Source of the DNA: Apostichopus japonicus
Taxonomy: Eukaryota > Echinodermata > Holothuroidea > Aspidochirotida > Stichopodidae
Assembly (NCBI RefSeq): GCF_037975245.1
Contig: NC_092574.1
Coordinates: 17,399,213 to 17,463,212 of the forward strand
Direction of reading: 5' to 3'
Length of the DNA stretch: 64,000 nt
Shown: piece by piece, positions 49,651 to 59,711 of the stretch
How the letters are laid out: every line of letters starts with the position of its first letter
How positions within the stretch are numbered: position 1 is the stretch's first letter
Notes under the pieces: model-generated
What the model was told of the DNA's origin: nothing
Databases searched by the model: none
Seen by the model: the letters and a program-made list of their open reading frames with translations, nothing else
Position numbers and translations under genes: made by a program

Positions 49651-50524
49651 TTATTTAGTACCTAGGCTAGGCGTCATATTTTGAAATTTTGATTGGAAAG
49701 GCTAGTCCATTGTGTTTTATATCCTTGGTTCTAGGCCTAAGCTAGGATGGCAAGATTTATCTCTTATCATGCCTTGATGTTAGCTAAGGTAACAGTTATA
49801 ATAAGTTAAATGTGTTCTAATTTGTTGGTTGCAATAAAGGAAGTCTGTATTATTTTAGCCCAAAATAATTTCATGCCCTAAATGCTAGAAGTTTTCAAAG
49901 AGTTCTTTCCTGGGGGTATTTACTTACAGTTCAAAAATTGTGAACATTATGATTTAGCATACTGTAGCAAGAGAACTACATATATTTCACTTATCTTTTT
50001 GTAAAGCAAGCAAGAAAGACGAGGAACAAAGAACTTCACGATGATGCTCATGTTGACGAAACAAATTTAAGGATGTAATCCAACAAAGCAAATTATTATA
50101 AAATAAGAAAAACATGCAACAGTGTTAAAGCTTAGAAATGCAAACTAAAAAGAAACAAACAGTCTGTACTTTCTCTAAATCTTTTAATAATTCTAAAAGG
50201 AAAGTTAGGCACACATTAGGCTTGGAAGCTTTGCACTCATAAAGCAAGTAAATTAATAATATAAATAGAAAACAGTACCACAGTGTCACGCTTAAAAAAG
50301 CAAACTAAAAGAAACACACTGTCTAAACGTTGCACTTACAAAGGCAAAAACATTGAAAAATACAAGATTGATAGCAAAATATCAAAATTACCATGCTAGG
50401 GATCAAAATTAACATGTAGTTCTTTTTGACTACAGCCTTCAAAGGTTTCACATCAAGAATTAGTTTAAATATATGATGACAAAAAGAATAGAGGAAAATG
50501 GAATATACTGAAAAATACTGTACT
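49651..50524. other. Non-coding 3' flank of the BEN-domain gene
   Basis: AT-rich. Two related blocks (AAGCTTAGAAATGCAAACTAAAAAG at 50,127 and CGCTTAAAAAAGCAAACTAAAAGA at 50,288) indicate a small duplication. No polyadenylation signal is obvious. Confidence 0.4.
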
Positions 50525-52538
50525 TCAAGATTTGACTGCTATTGCTAAGTATCTCTTAGCATTTCTGTTGGCTGTGTCCATCTTTTTAACGCACTGTCTC
50601 CAAACTCTCTTCTGAATGTGAAATGGTACATGAAACTGCTCCATAATACATTTTCTAATTGCAGATACCCTAGCCTTATCAAGTGCATTTTTCTTAATCC
50701 CATTAACATTACAGTTTAAAAGCTCATATGGTGTAAATATTTGACGCATTAAATATCTGGCAAGACCACATGGCTCTCCCTGTTCAGAAAGAGACGACAG
50801 TACAATGTCAGGTCTTATTTCTGTTATGACAAGTTCTGCTCCTGGCACCTTGGAGGAAGTGATCTTATGTTCAAAAATATATTTCAATGGTCCAAAATGG
50901 TTTTCCTCTGTTGGTGGTGAATCTGAACCACAACTTCTCACTGGGGTGGAAAAAGAGTTACTAGCGTTTGATGAAGATGCCCTGTCAACGCTGGCTGAAG
51001 GGCGTAAAGGTGACGGGGAACTCGTAACTGTTGAAGGTGACAGGGTACTACTCGTAAATATTGAAGGTGGACGGGTTGAAATCTGCTTTTGTAGCTCTGC
51101 AACAAGTCTCTCTAGAGTTGCTACCCGTTGGCATAGGGAGTCGTGATCATCCCTTGCAGGTGGCGTTTCCTCACTTTGGGATGGCGTATGAAAAAGGGGT
51201 GATATTGGTGGAGGCAGCAATAACTCTTGCTCAAGATCAATTTCCACTTTCACAGGGTCTGTCTTTCCCTCTTCTGTATTTTGTTCTAGCTCGTCTAGAG
51301 CTAAAGGCCCATACCTTAGCAAGTTTTCATTCTTGTGATTGACAAGCTTGTTATGGTTGCCTCTCAAAACCGCAGCTTCATCAGATTGAGAGATAGGACC
51401 CTCCAACAGCTCCCTCACTGCAGGTTGTACTGGGATTGTTACAGCTCTCTGAAAAGGGAAGTAATGAAAGGTTAGGCCTCATCTGGAGTATGCTGTGCAG
51501 GCTTGGAACCCATATTTTGCTAAGGATAAGGAAGTACTTGAAAAGATCCAGAGGAGGGCTACTAGGATGATTAGTTACTTAAAGAGGGTTCCTTATTATA
51601 GGCGGTTACAACTGTTGAATCTCACCACACTGGAGCTTAGGAGGTTACGTGGGGACTTGATCCAGGTTTTCAAGGTTGTGTATGGTTTCGACAATTTATC
51701 CTTTACCGACATTTTCATGTTTGCTAACAGAAGTTGTACCAGAGGTCATTGTCTTAAACTCCAAAAGTCACATAGTAGGATTAATATTCGGCATAATTTT
51801 TTTTCTAATAGGGTTGTGAATGAGTGGAATGGTTTGCCTGAGAAAGTTGTACTTGCAAGTAGTGTCAATGGGTTTAAGAATGCTTTGGACAGCACTTTAA
51901 GCATTGTAATCGGGTCTGAGTGTTTGTGTCTTCAGTTTTTTTTTTCTCTCTCTTTATAGGGTCCTTGATGGGGACTTAAGTGTCCCTCCTGATCCTTTTT
52001 TCTACTAAACTAAAGTGTTGCATGAAAGGTACATATTTATAGACTTTTAATTTTTTTATGGGGGGGGGGCGGGGTGGGCGGGTCAAAGGTAGTACAAATA
52101 AATGGCAAGATAACTTACTTCTTTCGTAACTGTCTTTGTTACTTTCTTCAGCACTCCAGCATTTTTGACCAAGTCCGGCTGCACAGTAGATGGTGTATTT
52201 GTAAGGCGAATTTTCTTAATTGTAGAAAGCGAAATTAAAGACCCGGTCTCCTCTTGAATCTTTTTCTGTAAGTCCGCGGCCGTCATTTTATCATTCGCTA
52301 AGAGACTGCTTTCCATAATTTCTTCTGTCCTGTCGGGTATTGATCTTTTCCTTCCTGATCTGTGTTTGTCCTCAATTTTGCCCGTTTCCTCATATTTTGA
52401 GATCACGTGAAGAATACTATTATAACTAGCTGAAAGTCCTTCTCTTATCAAAGTTCTGCGAATATTCGATTTTGAATGCTCCTTATCGTGCAAATACACT
52501 ATACGTCGTCGAGTGTAATCATCGATACGTCGTGGCAT
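50525..52538 (-). CDS. Tc1-type HTH plus BEN domain protein, 2 exons
   Basis: Exon 1 is 52538-52119 (ATG, donor GAA|GTAAGT) and exon 2 is 51448-50525 (acceptor CCCTTTTCAG, TGA/TAG-terminated frame ending AKRYLAIAVKS). The phase-0 junction gives KTVTKE|RAVTIP and a 447-aa protein. Residues 1-112 resemble the paired-like bipartite DNA-binding domain of Tc1/mariner transposases: a first helix-turn-helix, a basic RSGRKRS hook (60-66), and a second helix-turn-helix. The DDE catalytic domain is absent. A short coiled coil (about 243-265) and a Ser/Thr/Pro-rich linker precede a BEN domain at about 350-441 (ARYLMRQIFTPYELLNCN ... VWRQCVKKM). BEN domains bind DNA or chromatin, so this is probably a nuclear regulator. 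It could instead be part of a transposon. Confidence 0.82.
51466..52010 (+). mobile_element. LINE 3' fragment (CR1-like RT C-terminus) in an intron
   Basis: The plus strand reads VRPHLEYAVQAWNPYF, then LEKIQRRATRMISYLK, YYRRLQLLNLTTLELRRLRG and FFSNRVVNEWNGLPEKVV, ending at a stop at 51,957. This is the conserved tail of CR1/jockey-type reverse transcriptase proteins (RP.LEY...W.P...D...LE..QRRATR). It is strongly 5'-truncated. It lies antisense within the intron of the BEN-domain gene, starting only about 15 bp from that gene's acceptor. Confidence 0.9.
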
Positions 52539-54770
52539 TTTCGGGCAAATTGAGACTTTTGCTGATACGACCGAGCTAAATGCGATTTTTTTGAAGGTAA
52601 ATTCGAATTCCAGGATGCCCTTTTAAAAGACGTTAAGACCTCTAGACTGCAGTGTATAATGTAGGGTAATTCAAGCTGTTAAGTTGAACACTCCATTTGA
52701 TTGACGGAACCTTTTATTTCTTCGCTCTGGTGAACTCTTTTCAATTGGTCGAACATCTTGATCGATCGAAACCGCAACCCATTGATTATTTGTAGAATAC
52801 TGTATACTGATGCCCGCTAGAATAGAGCAATATGTTAAACAAAGGGGATGGCGTGGTTTACTTCTCAATTGTACCAGTAGTGTAGTCAAATTGAAGTTGT
52901 GGGGGCGGGGGTCCCTACTGTTAGAACTTAGGGGTTTGTCTGTACATTCGCCAATATTGTACAAAGGTGACATTAAACATAGCGCGTGCAGCTAGCACAA
53001 ACGGAAAATATATTATACCTTCCCTTTAATTGCAGTTCTTGTTCTATGGCTTACATAGATAATTTAATGTCGCAAGTATAAGTTTTAGATTAATATACAA
53101 GTACTATATTGTAGCATCGTAATTTAAAAAAAAAAACATTAGTTAAACCAAAAAGTGGATAGTCGCTATTATTTGCTTTTCAATGAAGATTTGTTTATAT
53201 TCCATTGCTATTTATTCCCTTACGATTAAGGTAAGTTATCAGAGAAACATTTATTCAGTAATTCGATGGATCATTTTCATTAAGGCAATTAGACCGGTAG
53301 ATTATAGTGTATTTATTAACTCAACAAGGAGCCGAAACGACCCGGCGATGAGAACAGGTACAGTTGGAGGCGAACTGATAGCGGGGAAAAAACGGCAGAT
53401 GAACGTTTAATACTTGTTTTTTTTTGTATTTTCCTTGAAACCGGTAGGCCTATATTTTTAATGTAACTACTGTGCAATCGTTAGTAGAAAAACATGTCGA
53501 GACAAGACTCGGTGCTTTGGATTCTGTTCGCTGTTACGCTATGTAGAGACGTTTCACTGCCAATCGTTTCTTGGCGATTTGCCAAGTTTAACTAAGAACA
53601 AGTGTTTCATGCACATTGTAAGAATGTTGTACAGTACTCTAGCATGCAAATCATCAGACGACAGCCTGCTGTACCAATGATTTTCCGCCTACAGGTAAAA
53701 TGTGAATTCCCTTTTTGGGGGATATAATGGTCATGCATACTAAATAAGAACGTGCAAAATCGTTTGAAGTGTTGTTTTGAACAGTGCCCGTGAAGCTGTA
53801 TACTTGGGGAATTTAAAGAAACAACGTGCAATGTCTCAGTGCAGCATTCAACTGAGTACCAAGTCCCAACTCAGTTCCGTAATGTAACATGTGCGCGAAT
53901 AGCCCGTATACTTGCAAGAACAGTATACTGTTCTAGCCCCGGCAAATTATCAATTTGGCTTTCTTTCTTAATCTGTGGTAGGAAAAATCATAATTCCTGT
54001 ATAACCTTCAGGAATATTGTTATTTCCGAACGGACGTTGAGAACTGTTTGAATATTAACCGGCAATTTTAATTGTTCGCGGCAATCGCGGGAAGTTTTTA
54101 TGCTAACGTTTCACTCATCAAACCAACTGTTTTGCGCACACTTGGACATTTGTATTGTACGTTGAATTTAAACTGTTAGATACGTGCTTATACACTATCC
54201 CTTCTCTTGACCGAGTATAAAGCTTCGGTCTTCCTTCTACCGGCGACGATCGATATTCTTTTGTTACCGGATTGGAAGGAATTAAGTAGGATTACAGCCA
54301 TTGACCGTCTGACAGTAACAATCAACTTCACACCTTTAGCTGGCATGAATAGAATTAGGGAAGCCTTCCGACGGAATCTGCGCTCTGATAACATTTCCCC
54401 GAAATTACCTGCATTTCAATGCGGGTTTTAACAAAAGATAGAGCGCGGTTAAATGCACTGAGCGCCAAAAAAAAAGCGCGGTTTACCAGGTTACTTATTG
54501 GCGGTACTGTAGCCTACCATGGTGTGTTCATGCAATGTGACTTGCAGGCTGTTATTTGATGATCTGGGTTGTCGTTTTGTGTTAACTTTGTCATGAATGG
54601 AATGCATGCTTTTGTATATTGCACAACTTGTGTTCCAGTTGTTTTTATGCCAAGCAGGTAAAACATACAACTATTCAGGCAAATTCAGAAATAGATCAGA
54701 AAGCAATAAATAATCCGTGTGTGATACTGTAGCCCTTCCCATTGAATGGTGAGACATTTCCAAGGGACAT
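52539..54770. other. Non-coding, 5' flank of the BEN-domain gene
   Basis: No gene is supported. G-run at 52,062-52,070 lies just inside the preceding intron. The first exon of NSDHL is expected somewhere between here and 56,430 but I could not identify it. Confidence 0.35.
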
Positions 54771-54778
54771 TTAATAAG

Positions 54779-55699
54779 CAGTGGCGTCGCCAAGGGGGGG
54801 GGGGCCCAGGGGTGCACGTTCCCCCCTGGAAAACCTAGTGCCCCCCGAGTGCCCCCATCTGAGATTTGGGTTGGTAAAAAAAATATATGTATTTTGTTAT
54901 ATTCAACTCCCATCATCTGAGTTGGTTTTTCATAAGGTCAAAGAAGCACAGTAATTCGTATTTTCTTCAAATGGGCTGCGAAAAAATGAAAAAGTTTATC
55001 CACTGTCGGGTATCAAAGTCGTAACCCGCGCCATCACAACAGGTGTCGATATTTACATTGAATGTGTCAGTGCTCACGCCATACCAGCGAAATGTGAGAA
55101 TGTGAGGGTCCGCAGGCACCATACTTGCCTATATTTGTGGACCCATATATTAACCCTGTTGTGTAGGGGTGCAGAGGTCATTTGAGGTCAGATGCTTGTA
55201 CGAACAAATGGCGAATATTCACACCTGCATACTGAGCCATACTCAATGTGTGATCAAACTTTGGATTGCATGGTGAGATCCCTGATAGGAGCCAATAACG
55301 ATGCTGGAACCTGTTACATCTTAATAGATAATGGGAGAAAACGAGAAGGACAAGAAAGGAGTCGGGGGTCATGCACACATTAATTCAACAAATGTAGGTT
55401 CTATTGATAGGGTTAGGCATAATATCGACAGCATGTGGTTCATTTCCTCTGCAAAATTCTGCGCGTTGTTAAAATCATTACCTCAAAAATAGCAATTTCT
55501 GGAGATATCTTCAGATCGAATTTAGCATCAAATGTGGCACCATTTTGCATCTAGCCCATCCTCCGTATGCGAAAATTTTCCAAAGGGGAGGGGGCCACTC
55601 CCTCCCCCAGGACAGCGATCCGTATCCACCAAAGTGCCCCCCATCAAATGCTGGTGCCCCCTGTGCCCCCCCAGACTGAAAAGTCTGGTGACGCCACTG
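54779..55699. mobile_element. hAT-type non-autonomous element with perfect 8-bp TSD
   Basis: TTAATAAG is repeated exactly at 54,771-54,778 and 55,700-55,707. Ends: left CAGTGGCGTCGCCAAGG plus G-run, right complement CAGTGGCGTCACCAGAC. C-runs and repeated TGCCCCC words lie near both ends. The interior includes AGAGGTCATTTGAGGTCAGA (55,170), the same motif as the array at 35.9-36.9 kb. No transposase. Confidence 0.9.
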
Positions 55700-55746
55700 T
55701 TAATAAGGGCAAGCTACATGAAATATAAAGATGTCTGGTCACCTTG

Positions 55747-56115
55747 AGGTGTGTGAAGACTCGCAGGAAATGAAACATCTAATGGGGGCAATCTGACCTA
55801 CTTTCGAATGAGGTGTAACAGAAGTGTTAGACACAACCATGGATCCCAATAAATATGCACACAGCTCAATTGCTACCATTTTGCTACCTAGTTAGACACT
55901 AGCGTACAGTCAGTACATACAACTGTGGTCAATACCCACAGCACAGTGTACAAACGATACAGCGATGGACATCTTATGTCCAGCTAAAGATAACAAGGTA
56001 TCACGTTTCATTACTGTCTGCATTTTGTAGCGACAAGCAGAAAACTTCACTTGCAAAAAACAGAAAGTTAACTTTCAGAGCGCGGCACTCTGTTTGGGGC
56101 GAGTCTTCAATGCCT
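55747..56115. mobile_element. Short TTAA-type element, older copy
   Basis: Related over most of its length to the element at 63,358-63,714 (shared AACAAGGTATCACGTTTCAT, TACTGTCTGCATTT and GCGATGGACATCT). Ends AGGTGTGTGAAGACTCGC and, inverted, AGGCATTGAAGACTCGCC. The right flank is TTAA, the left flank CTTG, so one target copy has changed. Confidence 0.7.
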
Positions 56116-56432
56116 TTAATTCTTTAGGGGCACATTTCTATTGCTGCACCCTATCCCTGTTGCTCCTTGCTTCACGTACACCTTGAATGGCACTAACTCC
56201 TTAATAGACTGGTTGCTACAGTACTAGGTAAATAACATGAAGCATTTCTCATATATATTTGGCTGTCTACTGGGTGAATATACAAGACCATAAACATTCC
56301 TTTACTCTCTTCACTATGCTTTTCCACGCAAGCTCCATCCAAGTAGTATTTAACATATAAATGATGTACTCAAACAAAAGTCATACATACATATCCTCAG
56401 TTACCCAGAATTTTATTTCCTTCTGTTCTTAG

Positions 56433-59400
56433 GATACAGAGAAGTCATGTTTGGTGATTGGTGGATGTGGCTTTCTGGGAAGGCATTTAGTGGATGGACT
56501 TCTATGCAAAGGCTATCATGTAAGGGTCTTTGATATGAAGCAAACATTTGAAGAGAAAAAAATCCAGTTTTTCACTGGAAATCTATGCAACAAATCGGTA
56601 AGTAAAGTTCTGAACACTTTTTAATGGAAAGTCACTCAAGTTACAGTAGAGGCTGGACATGTAACCAAACAACTTTGTATAGATCTTCTGTACCTCTCAA
56701 TCCCAGTATTCATACATTGAGACTGTAACCATATTTACTTATTGTGTTAACCAGCTGATACCCAACACTCTATAGATGCAACATCCTCATAACATACTGT
56801 AGTTGTGCAGTATTTTATATACTACAATGCTGAGTGTGGTATGTCTGTCTGCACCTTCCCCCCCCCCCCCAACCCACTCAGCACCCACACATATTAATTC
56901 ATTGTTCAGTACATGTTATATCCACATCAGAGGCAAAGACAGTTTGCTGTGAATGATATCAGTGTTGGTTTATGCAAGGTTATCAGTGGCGGATCCAGGA
57001 TTTCGCCAAAGGGGGGGCCCAGATGGGAAATGCCTAATCGTCGTCCTGGGGGAGGGGTCTAAGGGGAGTGGGTGCCCCCCTCCCCTTTGGGAAAATTTCA
57101 CAAAATATGGAGGTCCTCGGTGCAATCTGGTGCTACTTTTCGTGAAAGTTTGGAGTAAAATTTATTTCCAATAAATCATGTATTCATGGTTTGCCGGGCA
57201 TATATTTGCAATTTCGAGCAATGAGCTGGGATTTACGTCTTTGGGGAGTAGGTGGTGATGCAAACTACTTTTTACCAGGCTACTCCAGGCCATTTCATCT
57301 TGGATGCCCCCTTCCAGATGGAGACTATTGATGCAGTCAGAGTGCCCCTCTCACCTTCACTTTTATCAGAATGATGGTGTACTCTTTTTGCAAATTTATT
57401 TTACAAAAAATTACACGCACAGTGGCGTAGCTAGGATTTTTTGAGGGGGGGCCATGGGGGGGGCTGTTCTTTCTTGTGGGGGGCGGAGTTTACTATCTAA
57501 GCGGAGCGCCACCTTGGTTGGCGCGGAGCGTACAGAGAAAATTTGAGATTTCAGCACCCCCAGATCGCAAGAGATGGCACCTGTGAGGCAAAATAGCAAC
57601 CAAAAAGATGTGCAACTTTGGTGACAGAAATGCAAAAAAAGTTTTTTCTCTTTCATGCTGACTGGCCTTGCCAACTCAGCCAGACTTTTAACTTGAGGGA
57701 AGTTGGCATCATTTGTCGTTTCAAGCTGTCAAGGCCTTTCTCCCAACTCAAACCCCTGTGGGCTACCGGTAGATTTGCAGGATATGCCCACATGTGGACT
57801 TAAATAGCATTAGAGGAAGGGGGTGGAAGACTAACACGCATCGATGTTTCGGTAATGGTCCACATTGATGGCTCGGTGCTTATTAGGCCATTTATTGGGT
57901 TTCTTGAGGCAGCTGTCATCAGAATCTGGCTTTTTGTGCCAATCGATGACCGATAACATGTATTGGTATGTAAATTTCTTCTTCATATATCTAGCAACAC
58001 TCTAAAAACAAATGAGTGGATTTCATTCCATTGGAGTGATCACTCGGCGCACTTCAAATTAAGAGTAAAATTTAACTCTATTGGAGTTAACCCTCACTCC
58101 TAATATGAGTGAATATAACTCTATTAGGAGTTAAGATTTACTCCAATGGAGTGGAAATTCACTCTTATACCGGAATGTGCTCAGTGATCACTCCCATGGA
58201 GTGAAATTCACCTATGTTTTTATCAGTACAGTACAGTGCATATCATCATAGACGTACGTACGTACGTACGTACTACGTACGTTCGTATATCAGACGCACT
58301 CGATACCCACGATACGATACGGTCCTGGAGAAACTATTTCCACTCATCATTTTGTAAGGCGATACAGTACTAGTGAGTATTGAACAGGCACAGCCGCATG
58401 TTTGCAGGAAATTCAGAATTCCCAATATTTTATATCTCTACCAGTAGTGAAAATCATGTTTCGACAGTTTCGTGGACATAAAAAGTTGTTTTGTGGAATA
58501 TTCAATGACATATCAGGGGCGGATGCAGGATTTGTGACAGGGGGGGGGGGTCTGACTGGTCCAGCCGCGCCTGAACGTAAGACTATCTAAGCGGAGCGCC
58601 ATCATCGGTTGGCGCGGAGCGTACAAGAAAATTTTTGGCTTTACAAATCCCCCAGATGGCCGGAAACGGCACTTCCCGAGTATTCTAAGCAGCATGTACC
58701 TAGCCTGAAAATATGGATCTCATGTCTGCAATTTCAGGCCCCCCGTAGCTACGCCACTGATCACGCATGGGGCACTTTCCCTCGAACGCGGTAAAAAAAT
58801 AAAAAATAAAATAAAATAAAATAAAAAAAAATCAGGATTTTCAAAAAGGGGGGGCCCGGGCCCCCCGGGCCCCCCCCTGGATCCGCCCCTGGTTATCTTC
58901 TGGACCTTCCATGATCCGTGTTGGGTATTAGCTGGTTCACACATCAAAGGCAAAGACAGTTTGCTGTGAAAGATACCAGTGTTGGTTTATGCAAGGTTAT
59001 CTTCTGGACCTACCATGATCTTAGAAAGTTCTGTGAAGGAACCATAATTTGCACCTTCAGTACAGTGGCTGCCGTATGTATAAAAGGTGCTTCTGTAGTT
59101 CATAATAGCATTCAAAATTTGCAAGACGACAGTAGCTTTCGACAAAACCAATATATACAGTCATGACCAGAGGCACAGCCATGAATACTTCTGGGAGGGC
59201 TGGCTAAACCCCTCCCCCTCCCCTCTATTGCAGACAGAATATTGCAGTACTTATGTGTAAGACCTAAACAATCGTAGATTCTTCAACATAGTTCGAAACG
59301 TTGCAAAATAAAGCACCATTGTGCACCAGGCTAAGCACCCTCCATTTTACCAAAATTACTAAAAGAGGAGGGGACATCCTATCGCTGAGACCCCTCTCCT

Positions 59401-59711
59401 TGACGACTTAACATCTTAGCCTCCATGTGGTTGCACTCTTGGTTAAATGGCATTATTCTCACAAGTGCCACTACAATTGGACTAACTCCACATAGCAGTG
59501 GTTTAATGGTTCCACTTGAGTAACTGTATGCTTGCTGTACTTTTGTTTACTTTAATTGGAAGTACAGTGAGTACATTTTTAATTTCTCACAGTCAAGTTT
59601 AATACTCTGATTCACGTCTTTTTGTTTTAATGGTTAGGATCTAGTACCAGCTCTTTCAGGCGTACATACAGTCTTCCATTGTGCTACTCCACCTCCTTTA
59701 AGCGTTGACAG
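56433..59711 (+). CDS. NSDHL: Sterol-4-alpha-carboxylate 3-dehydrogenase, two exons (partial)
   Basis: Exon A 56433-56597 (acceptor TGTTCTTAG, donor GTAAGT) reads CLVIGGCGFLGRHLVDGL with the Rossmann GxxGxxG motif, then GYHVRVFDMKQTF and IQFFTGNLCNKS. Exon B 59638-59711 (acceptor AATGGTTAG, donor GTGAGT) reads DLVPALSGVHTVFHCATPPP. This order, the phase-0 junction and the HCA(S/T)PPP motif match NSDHL rather than other 3-beta-HSD family members. The enzyme is an NAD-dependent, ER-associated oxidoreductase that removes the C-4 carboxyl group during sterol synthesis. Exon A starts in mid-protein and exon B ends in phase 2, so an N-terminal exon and the catalytic YxxxK and later exons are not in view. 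The intron is full of hAT-type insertions. Confidence 0.9.
58014..58213. repeat. Long imperfect hairpin of ACTCC/GGAGT words
   Basis: The outer arms GGATTTCATTCCATTGGAGT, GATCACTC and GTGATCACTCCCATGGAGTG, AAATTCAC are inverted copies. The inner arms AACTCTATTGGAGTTAA and AACTCTATTAGGAGTTAA repeat the theme. The whole block can fold into one stem with a bulged centre. Confidence 0.75.
58250..58285. repeat. (ACGT)n microsatellite
   Basis: GACGTACGTACGTACGTACG and TACTACGTACGTTCGTA follow each other. The self-complementary tetranucleotide is CpG-containing. Confidence 0.9.
58891..59030. repeat. Host tandem duplication around the insertion site
   Basis: GGCAAAGACAGTTTGCTGTG ... AGTGTTGGTTTATGCAAGGT ... 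TATCTTCTGGACCT.CCATGATC is present at 56,930-56,983 continued at 58,891-58,918, and again at 58,946-59,024. The first copy is interrupted by the outer hAT-type element. Confidence 0.8.

Larger units (their letters stand above)
57420..58759. mobile_element. Inner hAT-type element, 1.34 kb
   Basis: Ends CAGTGGCGTAGCTAGG and, inverted, CAGTGGCGTAGCTACGG, with 14 identical terminal bases. The flanks TACACGCA (57,412-57,419) and ATCACGCA (58,760-58,767) match at 6 of 8, the last six in a row. It contains two copies of the shared module (57,492-57,590 and 58,583-58,735) and a further left-type end CAGGGGCGGATGCAGG at 58,514, so it is itself composite. It also holds a long hairpin at 58,014-58,213. 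Confidence 0.75.
56984..58891. mobile_element. Outer hAT-type element in NSDHL intron, interrupted
   Basis: Left end CAGTGGCGGATCCAGG at 56,984; right end CCTGGATCCGCCCCTG to 58,891 (inverted, one mismatch). GGTTAT precedes the left end (56,978-56,983) and overlaps or follows the right end (58,891-58,896), a 5-6 bp direct repeat. The empty site GGTTATCTTCTGGACC is preserved in a neighbouring host duplication at 58,996. The second element (57,420-58,759) splits it, so the original was about 570 bp. A palindromic GGGCCCGGGCCCCCCGGGCCC lies just inside the right end. Confidence 0.72.

Noticed and set aside
50805-51342. Plus-strand ORFs of 93-113 codons
   Set aside because: Antisense shadows of the BEN-domain gene exon 2.
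56433-56597. Generic 3-beta-HSD or UDP-sugar epimerase instead of NSDHL
   Set aside because: The FFTGNLC...DLVPAL.GV.TVFHCATPPP order matches NSDHL more specifically than other Rossmann-fold relatives.
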